DNA from: Paramyrothecium sp. XJ0827
Lineage: Eukaryota; Ascomycota; Sordariomycetes; Hypocreales; Stachybotryaceae
Length of the DNA stretch: 64,000 nt
Direction of reading: 5' to 3'
Assembly: GCA_020881915.1 (NCBI GenBank)
Contig: JAJFPB010000004.1
Span: 5,456,001-5,520,000 of the forward strand
Part shown: positions 23,074 through 35,300 of the stretch, in pieces
How the letters are laid out: each line of letters begins with the position of its first letter
Numbering within the stretch: the first letter of the stretch is position 1
Program-made: the position numbers and the translations under genes
Notes under the pieces: model-generated
What the model was told of the DNA's origin: nothing
Databases searched by the model: none
The model's input: only the letters and a program-made list of their open reading frames with translations

Positions 23074-24444
23074 ATGATCAAGAAGGTCATCATCGTTGGC
23101 GCCGGCCCCTCCGGCCTCCTGCTGGCCCTCAACCTCGCCCGTGAGGGTATCATTGTCCGCGTCCTCGAGTCCGCGTCCAGCTTGGACACTCGGCCGCGGG
23201 CAACGCACTACGGCCCCGCCGGCGTCCACGGGCTCCGCCGTTCCGGCGTCCTCGACGCCATCGTCCGCGACGGCGGACTGACACCGTCGGGCGTCACCTG
23301 GCGCTTTCCCAATGGGGAGGTGCTCGCCGAGCTGCCCCAAAACCCCATACCTTCCGCGGATCGGGTGATCAGCCTGCCGCTTAACCGCGTGGTCGAGATC
23401 CTACTCGAGGCTCTTCACGCGCAGCCCACTGCCGAAGTCAGTTTCGGGCATCGTGTTGTGCGGGTCGACCAGGCCAACGGCGCAGCATGGGTCGAAGTTG
23501 AGACGGACACTGCGGCTGGTGGGCAGTCTACAGTGAACAAGTCCAGGATCACTGCTGACTACGTCGTCGGGTGCGACGGCGCGAGCAGTACGGTCCGACG
23601 CTGCCTCTTCGGTGACTCATTCCCTGGCTACACCTGGCACCCGTGGCTGGTAGCCGTCAACGTGCGCTACGCCGGGTTCGATGCCGCTGGTTGGTCCGAC
23701 ATTAACTTCATTATCCACCCCACTGATTGGTGTATGGCCGCTCGCATCGGAGGCCCAGACGGCCTATGGCGAGTGACGTTTGGGGAGGACGGCAGCCTAT
23801 CGCAGGAGGAGTGCGCCGCTCGTGTGACCGACCGTCTCCGCGCTCTTCTCCCGGCCCGACCCGCCGTTGAGGACTTCGACGTGGTCAGCTCCAGTCCGTA
23901 TCGCATTCACCAGCGCTGTGCTCCACAATATCGCGTCGGCCGGGTCCTCCTGGCCGCGGATGCGGCGCACCTGTGCAACCCAATGGGCGGAATGGGGTTG
24001 ACGGGCGGTATCACCGACGTTGACGGGCTGTCAGACTGCCTGATCGGAATCCATCGCGGGGTCGCCACCGAGGGGATACTGGATAAGTACGCGAGTGTTC
24101 GCCGGGGCATATACGAGAACGTGGTGGATCGCATTACGACTGCGAACCTCAAGAGGCTGATGATGGACGCTAACACAGCTGCCGAGGGCGATGACTTCCT
24201 TAAGTTGCTCCGGAGCGCGACGAGCCCCGAGACTACTACCATGCTCGCCAACGTCATGAGAGTAGGTTGTCCCTGAAAGCTGCACTCCCTTTACTTGTTG
24301 TCGGCTAACCCGCGGTCTCCTCCCTCTTAGGCTCCAGGCTTGCTGAAACATGACTTCACTCAGTATTATACAGGTTCCATAACAACGCCAAGAGATATTG
24401 AGAAGAAAATCAATACTGCACATTCGGATGTCGTTCTGAAATAG
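23074..24444 (+). CDS. FAD-dependent aromatic monooxygenase, 433 aa
   Basis: A group A flavoprotein hydroxylase of the PHBH/UbiH type. It uses FAD, NADPH and O2 to hydroxylate an aromatic ring, and so probably tailors the neighbouring PKS product. Exons 23074..24261 and 24331..24444 are joined at phase 0 (donor GTAGGT, acceptor CTTAG). Visible motifs are VIIVGAGPSGLLLALNLA (FAD-binding GxGxxG), VVGCDGASSTVRR (DG motif, about residue 165), and RVLLAADAAHLCNPMGGMGL (second FAD motif, about residue 290). The frame is open from 22990, but the ATG at 23074 (MIKKVIIVGAG) puts the Rossmann fold at the N-terminus as usual. The protein is slightly short, lacking the C-terminal thioredoxin-like domain of some relatives. 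GC content is high. It is divergent from the PKS. Confidence 0.9.
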
Positions 24445-24694
24445 ATAGTAGCATTAGTTGCTGATGTCACGCAAAAAATCCATGATTCCTTTCAGAGTAA
24501 TATGTAGCGAGGTACCTGTGTAACGAACGTGGTTCGCACGTTGCAGATCCAGCAGTTCTCCCATGACATACAAAGGGATAAATACAGAAGAGGCTGAAGC
24601 ACGAAATAATCCCGTTCAACAATCAAGATCTACTCTATGCCTGAATATCCAATCTAACGCTTTGCCCTGGTTCAGATAAGCATCGTATCTGTAT
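24445..24694. other. convergent spacer between FMO and MFS relic
   Basis: Short non-coding gap. Nothing recognisable. Confidence 0.5.
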
Positions 24695-25453
24695 CTAGCC
24701 CGTGTGTGGACTTCTACCGTAACTCAGTTTAGAGCAAGCGCATCGTCCGCCTTCCAGATGGGTCGAATGCTGATGAAGGCTCCAATACAACTTCCCACGC
24801 TCTGGCTCTGGCTCTGGCTCTGGAAGTATTGACATGTCTGGCGACGAATGACAAAACTTACTCTGTTCGCGAATAGCTTTTGAATAATGCATAAATATAA
24901 AAGGCGTCACGGATCAGAGTAATGTCAAACACCCCAACAGCGTAGTGGCCCACGCAATGCCTAGACCGTCGTACATTGGGTAGCTTGCCAAAGGCAGTAA
25001 GGCCCCGACAATGCTGCGAGTAGAAGATGACGCAGCCATCGCCGACGCCGCAAACTTTCCGTAAGAGTCTGCCAAATAGTTCAAGAGTGGTGTAAAAATG
25101 AGAAGGTCCCCCAGGCCGAAGAAGAATCCTGACAGAAAGGGAACGACCCACGGTATCGCGGTATTGGCCGTCGACCCTAGCCAGAACATCGAGAGAACCA
25201 TGAGTGGGCCTCCCGCGCAAGCCAGTGGCAGGCGTCTGCTCCCTTCTGTCATGGTCCACGCTTTCCCTGCTGTCTGCGCTCGTTCATAATGAATATCGAA
25301 CAAGTAGAAAATAATCAATGAGGAACAAACCCCAATGCTAATGTCATGTTTGAGCAAGAAGGAAAAATTTTCAACGTTGGCCCGATGAACTAGAAAGGTG
25401 ACATATCTGGCCGACGGTCCATATGTAAGCTCCTGGGTTTCCCACGGACACAA
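24695..25453 (-). pseudogene. 5'-truncated MFS transporter relic with in-frame stop
   Basis: Only the C-terminal half of a DHA1-type major facilitator remains. Recognisable parts are RRLPLACAGGPLMVLSMFWLG, VPFLSGFFFGLGDLLIF, LNYLADSYGKFAASAMAAS and STRSIVGALLPL, that is, roughly TM8-TM12. TM1-TM6 are absent. The open frame begins with TTG at 25453 and no ATG precedes the homologous part. The frame is cut by TGA at 24914-24916, yet the same frame continues with TPFIFMHYSKAIREQSKF, the usual end of TM12 and basic tail. Both defects indicate a dead gene. Its place beside the PKS and FMO suggests a lost cluster exporter. Confidence 0.82.
24800..24823. repeat. hexanucleotide tandem repeat (GCTCTG)n, about 4 copies
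   Basis: A short perfect tandem array inside the 3' extension of the MFS relic. On the minus strand and in the relic's frame it reads as alternating Pro-Glu. Confidence 0.7.
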
Positions 25454-25886
25454 GTTGAGGAGACGCCGGTCGATTTACTTTCCTATTTGCGGTTGGTCAC
25501 GATGTACCCAATTACACGGGTCGGAGAACCGATGCTTTCGTGTCGATGCGTTTTCAACTAGACATAGGAGCTACCCTGTACACGTCACGACATCTGACGC
25601 TAATTTCGACAACATCGATACACAGCCTAGAATGACCGTCAGTGTTGGAAGTAAAATTCTCTCCGAATGAATAGTCAGCAGGTCTGGCATCTGAATGCTT
25701 AAACTAAGATCAGTGTGTGGAGCTGTCCGGGTGCTTCATTTTTCTTGCGTTTGGTGTGCGCCAATAACATCACTGCGATAGAGTCAAAGCCTTGTGCGGG
25801 GTAGAACGGAAAATCCACGCTCATGAAGACCGTGAAATAATGCAAGCCTCCATGTCAAGGTTGCTGCTCAAAGTCGTGCGAAGCAC
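25454..25886. other. gap between MFS relic and HET gene
   Basis: No transporter N-terminal half is found here in any frame, so the missing 5' part of the MFS relic has been lost rather than split by an intron. No other gene is supported. Confidence 0.5.
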
Positions 25887-27557
25887 ATGGTCGGCATGGA
25901 CACTAAGGAACTTTGTGCTTACTGCTCAAAGCTCGATTTTGAAACATTATTTTACGATCAAAATACCAAACTAATGGAGGAGACGCGGCTAGGACTCATA
26001 GGCTGGCTTTGGAACCAACACCTCTGCTCGTTCTGCCGCCTGGTAAAACACACTCTCCTCTCCTTCTATGGAAAGGAGGCTCTGCTACAAGTCTCAAAAG
26101 CTGGCCATCAGCCCAAAGTTACCTTACGAAGGACACCCCTGGACACGGCAGGTTTTGAGTTTGCGCGCGTTCGAGTCATTCAGGAGATCCCTTATTGCCT
26201 CATGGTCGACGTTGATTTGAAATCAGAGGATGGGCGGCGCTTGCTTCAAAGTGGAAGACAAAGCGTCAGATCTCCATTGAAATCTAGCATGAATGCTCAA
26301 ATCATTGCTTGGCGCGGTGGATCTAAGGCATACTCTGGGTCTTTTTGCGGACGTCGAGTTGATAGTGCACGCGTCAATTGGTCCCTTGCCAGAGAGTGGC
26401 TATCCTCGTGCCAGATGAAACACCCCCAAACTCGGGCGGGAAGCCCTGATGCAGCTACTTTTTCCAAGGACGGGGCCGGCAACACGACATTGCCACAATT
26501 TCGTGTCATTGATGTGGCCGATGCGCGTGTCGTGATACCTGCAAGGGATATCTCCTATGTTACGCTCAGTTATGTCTGTTACAAAGACCAGAGGGTTAAA
26601 CTCTTGAAGGACAACCTAAATCTCTTGTCTCAGCCAGGGGCTTTGAGGAGAGAAGAGACACAACCTTGCAGGACGATTCTAGACGCTATGCTCGCGGTAG
26701 CATCATTGGGGTATCAATATCTGTGGGTCGATGCCCTGTGCATTATCCAAGATGATTGGCAAAACATCAAAACCAACGTAGACAACATGGAACATGTGTA
26801 TAGCCAAGCCATATTCGCCCTTGCCGCAGCAACAGGCCAGGGCGCCGAACATGGTTTGCCTGGAGTCAACTCGAGCGTGCCAAGAACCGAGACTCAATGT
26901 GTCACTGAGATTCAAACATTGAGCATGGCTAACAGGCTGACACAAGATATCGAGGACTCTCACTGGAACATGAGGGGTTGGACTTATCAAGAAGGAAGTC
27001 TGTCTCCCCGGGTACTCTACTTCACGCCATCACAATTATGCTATCAATGCGAAAAAGGATGCACTCAGGAAGAACAGTTTCATGAGCCGCCCGAAGGTGG
27101 CCAAGTCACAACCCCAGGTCGTACTCACGACTTGGTCTTTGAGAACACAAACACGCTCGGGGTGTACATTAGGTGCGTAACTAAGTACACGCATCGTTCG
27201 ATCACAGACCCCTTGGACAAGATACGTGCACTGGACGGCATATTAAAGCGTCTGACCAACCCTCTACGAAGCTTATTCTACTTTAGATTGCCTGCTTCCA
27301 TATTCGATGTAGCTCTCTTGTGGCAGCCACTTAGGCTCTGCGATCGCAGAAACAAATCATTCCCTAGCTAATCATAAGCTAGGTGGAACGGGCCTATGAG
27401 ATTCAGTTTCACTAATTCAAATAACTCATTGAACGTTTGCGAATATACAATTAGCCAATGCAGCATTAAAACGGCCAAGAAAAACATCAGCATCTATCAA
27501 AAACTCACACCCGTTGAGCATCAATCACTAGCGTCTACTGAGCCAGCCGCGGCCTAG
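25887..27557 (+). pseudogene. HET (heterokaryon incompatibility) protein gene, inactivated near the end of the HET domain
   Basis: A cytosolic HET-domain protein, a fungal non-self recognition and cell-death factor. An ATG at 25887 opens 494 codons to TAA at 27369-27371. The N-terminus has a CxxC...CSFC cysteine set (residues 9-52). The HET domain includes ISYVTLSYVCYKDQ, TILDAMLAVASLGYQYLWVDA, LCIIQDD, MEHVYSQAIFALAAA and MRGWTYQEGSLSPRVLYF. The first stop replaces the first Trp of the conserved FPSWSWAGW motif: the frame reads F-P-S-stop-S-stop-A-R-W-N-G-P and then stays open to TAG at 27555. TGG to TAA twice and a Gly to Arg change are all G-to-A, as RIP would give. It is either a pseudogene or a protein truncated after the HET domain. 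An AT-rich block follows. Confidence 0.85.
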
Positions 27558-29311
27558 ACACAATGCTTTAATAAGGAGGAGAAAGAGATTTATTACCTTA
27601 ATACTAGCCTTTATATGCCGCAGTACTAATACCCTCGTTGTATTAATACACCGCATCTACCGCATCGCAAAACCTTTGCCAATGCCGCTTCAAAAGTTTT
27701 AATAAAAAAAGGCAAAGTGGCTTAACTGCTTATAATAGGCCAGCATTCAGGTTCCCCTTTATATATTAGCGGAGAGTATAGAGAAGGATATTACATGCAA
27801 TGTAACTTATCTATTCTTAATAAGTATTCAAGGGTTATCGGTATAGTCTTCGTGGATGCGCAAACAGTACCAGAGCTATGTGGATAGTAACATCGATTTC
27901 TAGTATTATCCCGCTCAACTCTGTACAATAATAACGAGGACCCCTGCTAGAATAACAAGACAAAATCCTTTCTTCCGTGGACTAGTCATAGATTAGAAGT
28001 GAACCATCATGCTATAACGGGCAAGTTTCAACCATACAAAACGCACTTCCAGAACTGGACACCTACAGAAACAACAGTAGCGAATAGCGCGATCATTTCC
28101 GAGTCTCTACCAAAGGTAAAGCCGGTGAATTACTTGATAGATTATTTAATTGAGGATAAAGATAAAGATCAAAACCCTCCTCTTAAACTAAACCAAGAGC
28201 CTTTAATAAGACCTATTTTGGCAACCAAATTCCGTGGCCATTAATAAATATCATCCTATTGAGATATGGTACAAATAAAGTCGCTAAGAGGATTGGTGTA
28301 GGACGAATATATATTTCAGCATTTGAGATGTCTCCTGTGGAACATATTATACTAGGCTAGGTATAGCTATATTTAAATATACTAGAGTAAAAGAAGCTTT
28401 ATATTAGAGCAAGCCTTGTATTACAAATAGTAAATACCTTATTAATAAGATAATATAGGTCACATTATATTAATGGGCCATTTAATCTCTAAACTAATAC
28501 TTCTTATTATAAGGATAGAAAGACGTTTATATAGACACTATGATATTATTTATATTAATAGCAAGGAAGTAAAAAAAACATAATTATATATATATATAAT
28601 TAACCGAACTTATTTGATATCCTTATACATAGACTCTAATGAAAATAAAATAATATAATATATCAAATCCGTGAAATATAAAAGCATAGTGGAGTAAACC
28701 TAAAGTAATTTATCTACTCTTGTATTCCTTGAGTTTATTAGAAAAAGCTTGTAATCCAGTAGCATTAAGAACTTGCAGTAATATATACTTAATATTTTCT
28801 GAATTTCTATTAAAATATAAAATTTACTTAATTTTTAGAAATTAATATTATTTATTTATAGGGAATATTATATAAAGTAATAATATAATATATAGAAACT
28901 AAAATAATAAGAGAATAATTTATTTTATTAGAATTTACATATATTTTAATTTATATTTATTATTTACTTTAATAGAAATTCCTAATTTTCTTATATATAG
29001 AAGACATTATACAGAGCATGTAGATATTATATAGGAATCTACATAGTAAGTAAATAACTTAATTAATTTAATTAAGCTTTCTATATTTTTAAAATTCTAT
29101 AATCAATTTTTACATATAGTAGATTATATAGAATAAAGACTTATTATATAAGAACTAATAGCTAAGGTAAGGACTAGTAGCAACTATCAAGGCAGTTTAT
29201 AGATTAATTAATAATCTAAGTAGAAATGGAAAGAGTATATACTGGTGGTGCTTACTGCAAAACATAGACACTAAGAGCCAACCTGCGTGGAACACTGCAG
29301 ACTATCTATAT
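27558..29311. other. AT-rich gene-free block
   Basis: About 1.75 kb, strongly AT-rich from 28260 to 29200 with TA-dinucleotide runs and frequent stops in all frames. The 81-codon frame at 27999-28244 is not supported. The composition fits a heavily RIP-mutated transposon remnant, although no terminal repeats or transposase motifs can be recognised. Confidence 0.6.
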
Positions 29312-32300
29312 CTAAACGTCAGTAACTGACCAAGAACTTTCATCACCATTCTCATCCATATCTATATCCACTGCCCAGTCATCTGGGGCTGACCACATGT
29401 CGAAAACATTCTCATCAAACTCAAATTCGGTCAAATTCTTCCACATCTCCAAGTTGAGCAGATCATCATAGTCATGATCGGCGTTAGACTCTTGCATCAT
29501 CAGCTTCACCTTAGCCATGATGTCCTCCAAACAGTCCATATTTTGCTCCAAGTGCCAGGAGTGGTCACTGTCGAGGCGTAGCCAAATCGGAGAGATTTGA
29601 GCTGCTCAATGTAGAAGCCGATACTGTCGGTCCGCTTCTCCAAGGAACCGTTGCCATATCCATCGTCTTCGTGGTACCATAGGGCGCCACGAAGAAGATT
29701 TACTCTAATGTCGATGGCTGACTTGCGGTGACCCATCTTCTCGTGCATCGAAGCAAGCAGTCGCTGGCTCTCGAGTGACATGGGATGGCTTACGCCGTAC
29801 ACGTCCTTGAGGTTATACGTGATATCCTCGAGCAGCGCAAAGGCTGTTTCATGTTCGCCACAGGCAAAGTGCACCTCGGCCAGCCGTTTACCAATGGACA
29901 CGGTGGTGGCCGGGGTAAGATGGAACTCATGACTGTTGCGAGATGTCCAAAGGAGCTCGTAGATTTTCTGCGACCTGTTAGCGAAATGACTCGCGACCAA
30001 GGAGTCACCAGGTGGGGTACTGTACCTTCAGAGTCTGGAAGTCGTTCTGCTTGCCAGCAATCCTCATGATGAGACGCACGTAGCTAAGATTCATCAAACG
30101 GATGTCAAGGTCAGAGTTATGGCTCATGGCCAAAATGCCAATTTTTGTCGCCAAAGCCTCCAAATCTTCACCCGTTTTGCTCTTTTCATTCTCGGAGCAC
30201 GAGTAAAGCGCCGTGGAGAGCCTCAAAAAGAGCACAGAGACGCTACTATCGTCCATGTTGGCTCTTGTCTGTCCGCAGCCGTATATCCATTCAGACAGCA
30301 ACAGGCAGGATCGGTAGTTGCCCGCTTCAGTCAGGTCCTGGATAGTGGCAAGTGCAGTTTCCAGGAGGGACAGTGAAATTGCGTCTTGGCTCAGAGCTTC
30401 GAGAGTGTCCTGGAAGAAGGTGTAAGTGGAGCTGCTCTTCTTCTCACTCTGACCAAGCATCTTGCAGAACAGAGTCCATAATTTTTGCTGAATTTCCTGA
30501 GACTCCGTGACCAGCTTGCAAGATTCGAGGTGTGCAATCAGCCCACTACCCGTCGATAGCAGGTCATCCAGGCGATCACCGGTCAGACAAGCTCGGAGCC
30601 ATGCCTCGTAAAGACAGGTTTCTGCCAGGACCCGTGTCATAGCGTCGCTAAGAAGGTTGTCGCTCTTGCTCGACTGGAAGAGGGCTTCCATTGAGTAAAC
30701 CAGGACGAGACATCTGCGATCATACGGCATTACCGCGTTACCGCTCTGCTCGAGATAGGCACGCCCGCAAAGCTTCTCTTGTCTTGGCCGGAAAATCTGC
30801 ACCCGGACCGCAGTGAGAAAACTGATGTCTCCGTATCCGAATCCTGACTTGCGGTACATGTCATACAATCTCTCGGCGAGGTGGAAGAGCGTAACTGGAT
30901 CAACCTCTTTAGCAATCACTCCGAGGACAGCCTCCCTGAGTATATCCTTGGCTTTTTGCTTCGCGTCTGTTGTGGCGATCGAGATACAGAAATCAAGAAG
31001 CTTCTGCAAGCAAGAAATTGTGTGTTTGTGGGCATGGCCGTGCTTCTTAATTTCGAACTTCCACGCCTTGACCAGGATATTCTCGGCTCGTTCATGTAGG
31101 CAAGGCTTACTCGAGACCAGAATGCTCAGACGATCCTGTGACAGACGTAGAATGGCCACAAAGGCGTCGTCAACGTTCGAGAGTCCCAAGGCAATCTCGT
31201 TGACCTCATCATATATATCCACCGCCTCACGCATTGTTGTGTCGTCCAGCTCGAGAAGCTTGCTCAACTCTAAACATGCCTTAAGGTACCAAATATCTTG
31301 TTTCCCGAAATCAGACAGGAAGATCGCCCTAAGTCTGCGCGCCAGACGAACGGCAGTAGATATGCTGTTCATGGATATCAATATGTCAGAGTACCCTTGG
31401 AAGATCTCGAACCCACGAGCAGTATCCATGGCGAGGTCATGGCGAAGATCGAAATAGTACGACCATAGTCGCTCGTACCGCTTCAGAAGTTCCGTGCTGC
31501 GCTCATGTCGTCTTGATCCTCCATGGCTCTTGCAGAGTGCCAGAAGGCCTTCGATTAGCAAAGAAATTGACTCCAAATCATCCTCATCAGGCTCAACATC
31601 CAAGACTCCACAAACTTGTTCATCATCCTCTTCGATATCTAAGCCTAGCCTCAGACTCAAACGAATGATAGAGGATGCCACTTTGAGACTAAAATGGTGA
31701 GAGCTGCCCAAAGAACTTTTGCATTCTCCAAGGATTGATTTCCAGAAGTTTAGGGCCTCAAGACTCAACTCTGCTTCCTCTAGAGCATGGGAGACAATGG
31801 TTGCGATCTCTTGGCTCGAAGAACTCCATTCGAGAACATATCTCTTGCAGCTTTCCAACGTGAGCTTGAGGAAGTGATCTGCCCGTGCCGGTTCATTTGC
31901 GGCACGGCACATCTCAACCATGATGACGATCAACTGCACACACTCTCGGGCGTACTGCTTGGGAAGAGCCACGCTCTTGCCATCTCCAATGACTAGCACT
32001 TGGGGCCAAAGTACTTGAAAACTCTTTTGGCAGATGCTGATGGCAGTCTTGTGCTGTGATCTGGAGCGATGTAAGACGGCAAGGTCGCGGCACAAGAAGA
32101 CGGTGTCAGACCCAATTCTTCCACTATTTGAGGCCGTAACCAGGATACTGTCGAGAATGTTGAGCCAGAGAAAGTCCTCAATAGGGTTTTCTGCCTGCCG
32201 ATAGCATGTGATGAGTGCTGAATAGACCGCAAGCATCTCCTCGAAATGGTCATGGGAGGGTAGCTGATGGATCTCATATACGACCTGGAGAATGCTGAGC

Positions 32301-35300
32301 GCATCTCGATGTTGTTCTAACCTCAAAAGAAGCTGGGCGATCTCACGAAGCTTCACCAGCATGCTGAGATTGCATCGTCTGTCCGCGGTGACATGCTTAA
32401 CCGCGATTGCCCAGAATGCCTTGAGGGTTGACGATGCCTCCTTTTCCAAAGACAGCTCATGCATCATCATAGCCAAGTGCAGAGAGATAGAGGTAAAGGC
32501 GACGATAAGATCAGGGTTACTAGTGCCTTTGTCGAATTGGCTATGGAGGATTATCCACAGCTGTTTAAGTCGAGCCTTGGACATGTCCGAAATGCCGCGC
32601 TCGTGGTAATGACGAACAATGCGGCAGACAGCAGACAGCACATGCTCGTTCCAGGTCTCCAGAGTTGGGGCAGCATCAAACAAATCTTGACACAGCCGTT
32701 GGGCTTCAGCCATATTACCGCTACGTTCCAGAGCATCGACAAGAAGATGAAAGAGGTCAAGCGTTTTATTTGCGAACAGACCCCGTGTTCGGCAGCACGC
32801 CTCATAAATGTCGTGTAGAATCTCTGCAGCTTCTGCAAACCGCATCTCGGCGGTGTAGAGCTCAGCAAGTCTTTGTGCGATGAGTAGAGTCTTGTCATGG
32901 CTCTCGCCCAATTCTCTCCTGTCCACGCTCCACAGGTACTCGTAGACACTAAAGCCTTTGGAGGGAAGAGTCGTGTGAGGGTTAAGGGTTGAGATGATGT
33001 ACCTTGCACCGGCGGTTGCTTGGGGGCTGGGGTCACCGTAAGCCAGAATGGTGCATTCAAAAGCTTCGATAAGTCTCTCCAAGTTGATCTTGGTGTTGGA
33101 AGAGTGAGGCTTCTCAACGTGGGCCCTGATGATCATTGTCTGAATGACAGACACGGCCTTGGCGCCCAGGACTGATTTTCTCAGGGCAAAGACCTTTGCA
33201 AGGGCTGTGTCCAGACTACTTCTGGCAGCTTGAGCCCGCAAGAAGTGCCATTCAGCGAGCGCCATCATCACCGAGTCAGGCAGCTTGGAGGAGATCTCTG
33301 TCGGGATGTGCCCAGAGAGCTTCTCAGATGACGTTAACGACTTCTCGTAGTGGTCGTACCAGTTGCTAACAGAGTAAACGAGGAGCTCATCGAACTCGCT
33401 GTATGACGATGTGAATGCCCACTTGCTCCGTGACGGATCCTGGAAGATAAGCTCCGTCTTTTCCAACGAAAGGTGCTCTCCAGCGTGTTTGAGGCAGTCC
33501 ACGGCGACCTGGCGATGGGCAACGTGAAGAGATAGAGGGATCTTGCCGTGTAACGACATATGGTTCATACGTGCCTTGACCAGAGAGTCCACAAATCGAA
33601 TATACCCATTCTGTACGGTGATAATGCCGGCCAGTGATGAGTTTGAACTCACAGAACGACCAGAGCGAATCCTGCGGAGCCAGTTGCTGACGGTGACCGG
33701 ACCATACCGCTCCATCTCTGAGATTTGGATCGACCTACCACCGACAAGAAGCCAAGATAGAAGAGCCTGTAGCTCGGGTTGTTTGTAGTCAATCTTGAGA
33801 ACCATATGATCGACGATTCCATGGACAGTCTTTGGCGTCTTGCAGATGATGTCGGGCATGCGAGCCAGATCGTGTTCGGACTCGAGGAGGCGTAGGATCA
33901 GCTTGGCTTCCAGAATGGAGGTCCACTGTCTTTCAGTGACGTGCCGTATCAATTCTCTCCGGACCTGCGTTGGGAGACTGCACAGAGTCGTGGAAGCTGC
34001 GATAGCTCCCTGGAGGAACTGGCGCGCATTTCTGCGAATGTCACTGGGGGAGAGAGCATAGATCTCCGCGCCAGAGATGACACTAGCAGCGTCCGGCTCC
34101 GCCAGGGCAAGACATCCGATCCTCTTAGACCTGGACGTAAGCTCTTGCAATTTGATAAGGATGCTTTGGCAAGCGACAGATGTGCCATCAGTGCCCGAAC
34201 TGCCGTCGACGATAATTGCGATGTTTTCGCCACTCTTGGAGCACTGCTCGGCCAGTAGCTCCCATAGAAGGTCTTCAGTTCGGTACACTGTCTCGTCTTC
34301 GCTTCGTTTCATGATGCGCTTGATGGAGGCAAGCATGTCTGTGTCGCCGACCGACTGGTCCAAGAGTTGCTGAAGTAGAGCCTTGACGAAGCGCGTTGCG
34401 GTGTGCGCTTCCTTGTGGGATGACCCTACAGAGAGTTAATGATGTATGGTATGAGGAACAAAGGCAAGTCTTACCTATAGAAGCACTGAGAAGTTTAGTG
34501 TTCGGAGGAAATGATAATTGAAATCGCTGAATCAGATTCGATATCATGGTTTGCTCCCCGTATCCACTTTCGCCAGTGACCAGGAGGAGCCGGGAGGTCG
34601 CCTTGAACAGTTTTGCCACCACGGGCTCGACACAGTCAAACACGAAACCATGGCCATGGTGCCCAGCACGGCCTCTTGTAAAACCCCATACACGCTTTTG
34701 AGGGCTATGGCTATGCAGCCAATCCAAGACTTCGGCAAAGCATGCGTCTAGGGACTGGTCTGCAGTCCTTTTCAGAGAAAGGTGCCAGAGTTCTTGACAT
34801 GCATCATCGGCAGCCATTGCGAGGGATCTCACATCCTTTTCGAAGTATTGCTCGATGTGGTATATGAAGGCTGCAGGGCCCCTGATATTGTCTATTGAAT
34901 CAAGTCAACCCGGATTCACTCCTGGTCTCGCGTCAAAGCAGAAGACGCACCTCTCTTGAGCTCCTCCAGCATTTCCACGTAATTGACGCATATGTGTTGC
35001 AGGACCTGTATGATTTTGGATAGTGCAGAGTACAACTGCTCCGAGAAGACACCCTTGGGCACGGATGTTCTGACATGCTCGAGAATGCCACTAGCTCGAT
35101 GAAATATCGCCAACAGACCATCCAAGGCCGCCGAGCTAAGAACGTCTCCCTGGAGGGAAAGCTCGCAGCACGCGAAGAACATCGAGGCGGCAGCCTCGGC
35201 GTCCGAGCTTTTGTCTTTGACGAGGCTAATGAAGTTTTCTATTCTCTCTGCTGAGGACTGCACCTGTTTGAGGCGCCGATCCACCAAGCTCCATTGATGG

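Noticed and set aside
27999..28244. An 81-codon frame in the AT-rich block
   Set aside because: It is isolated, Lys/Asn/Ile-rich as expected from composition, and carries no recognisable motif.
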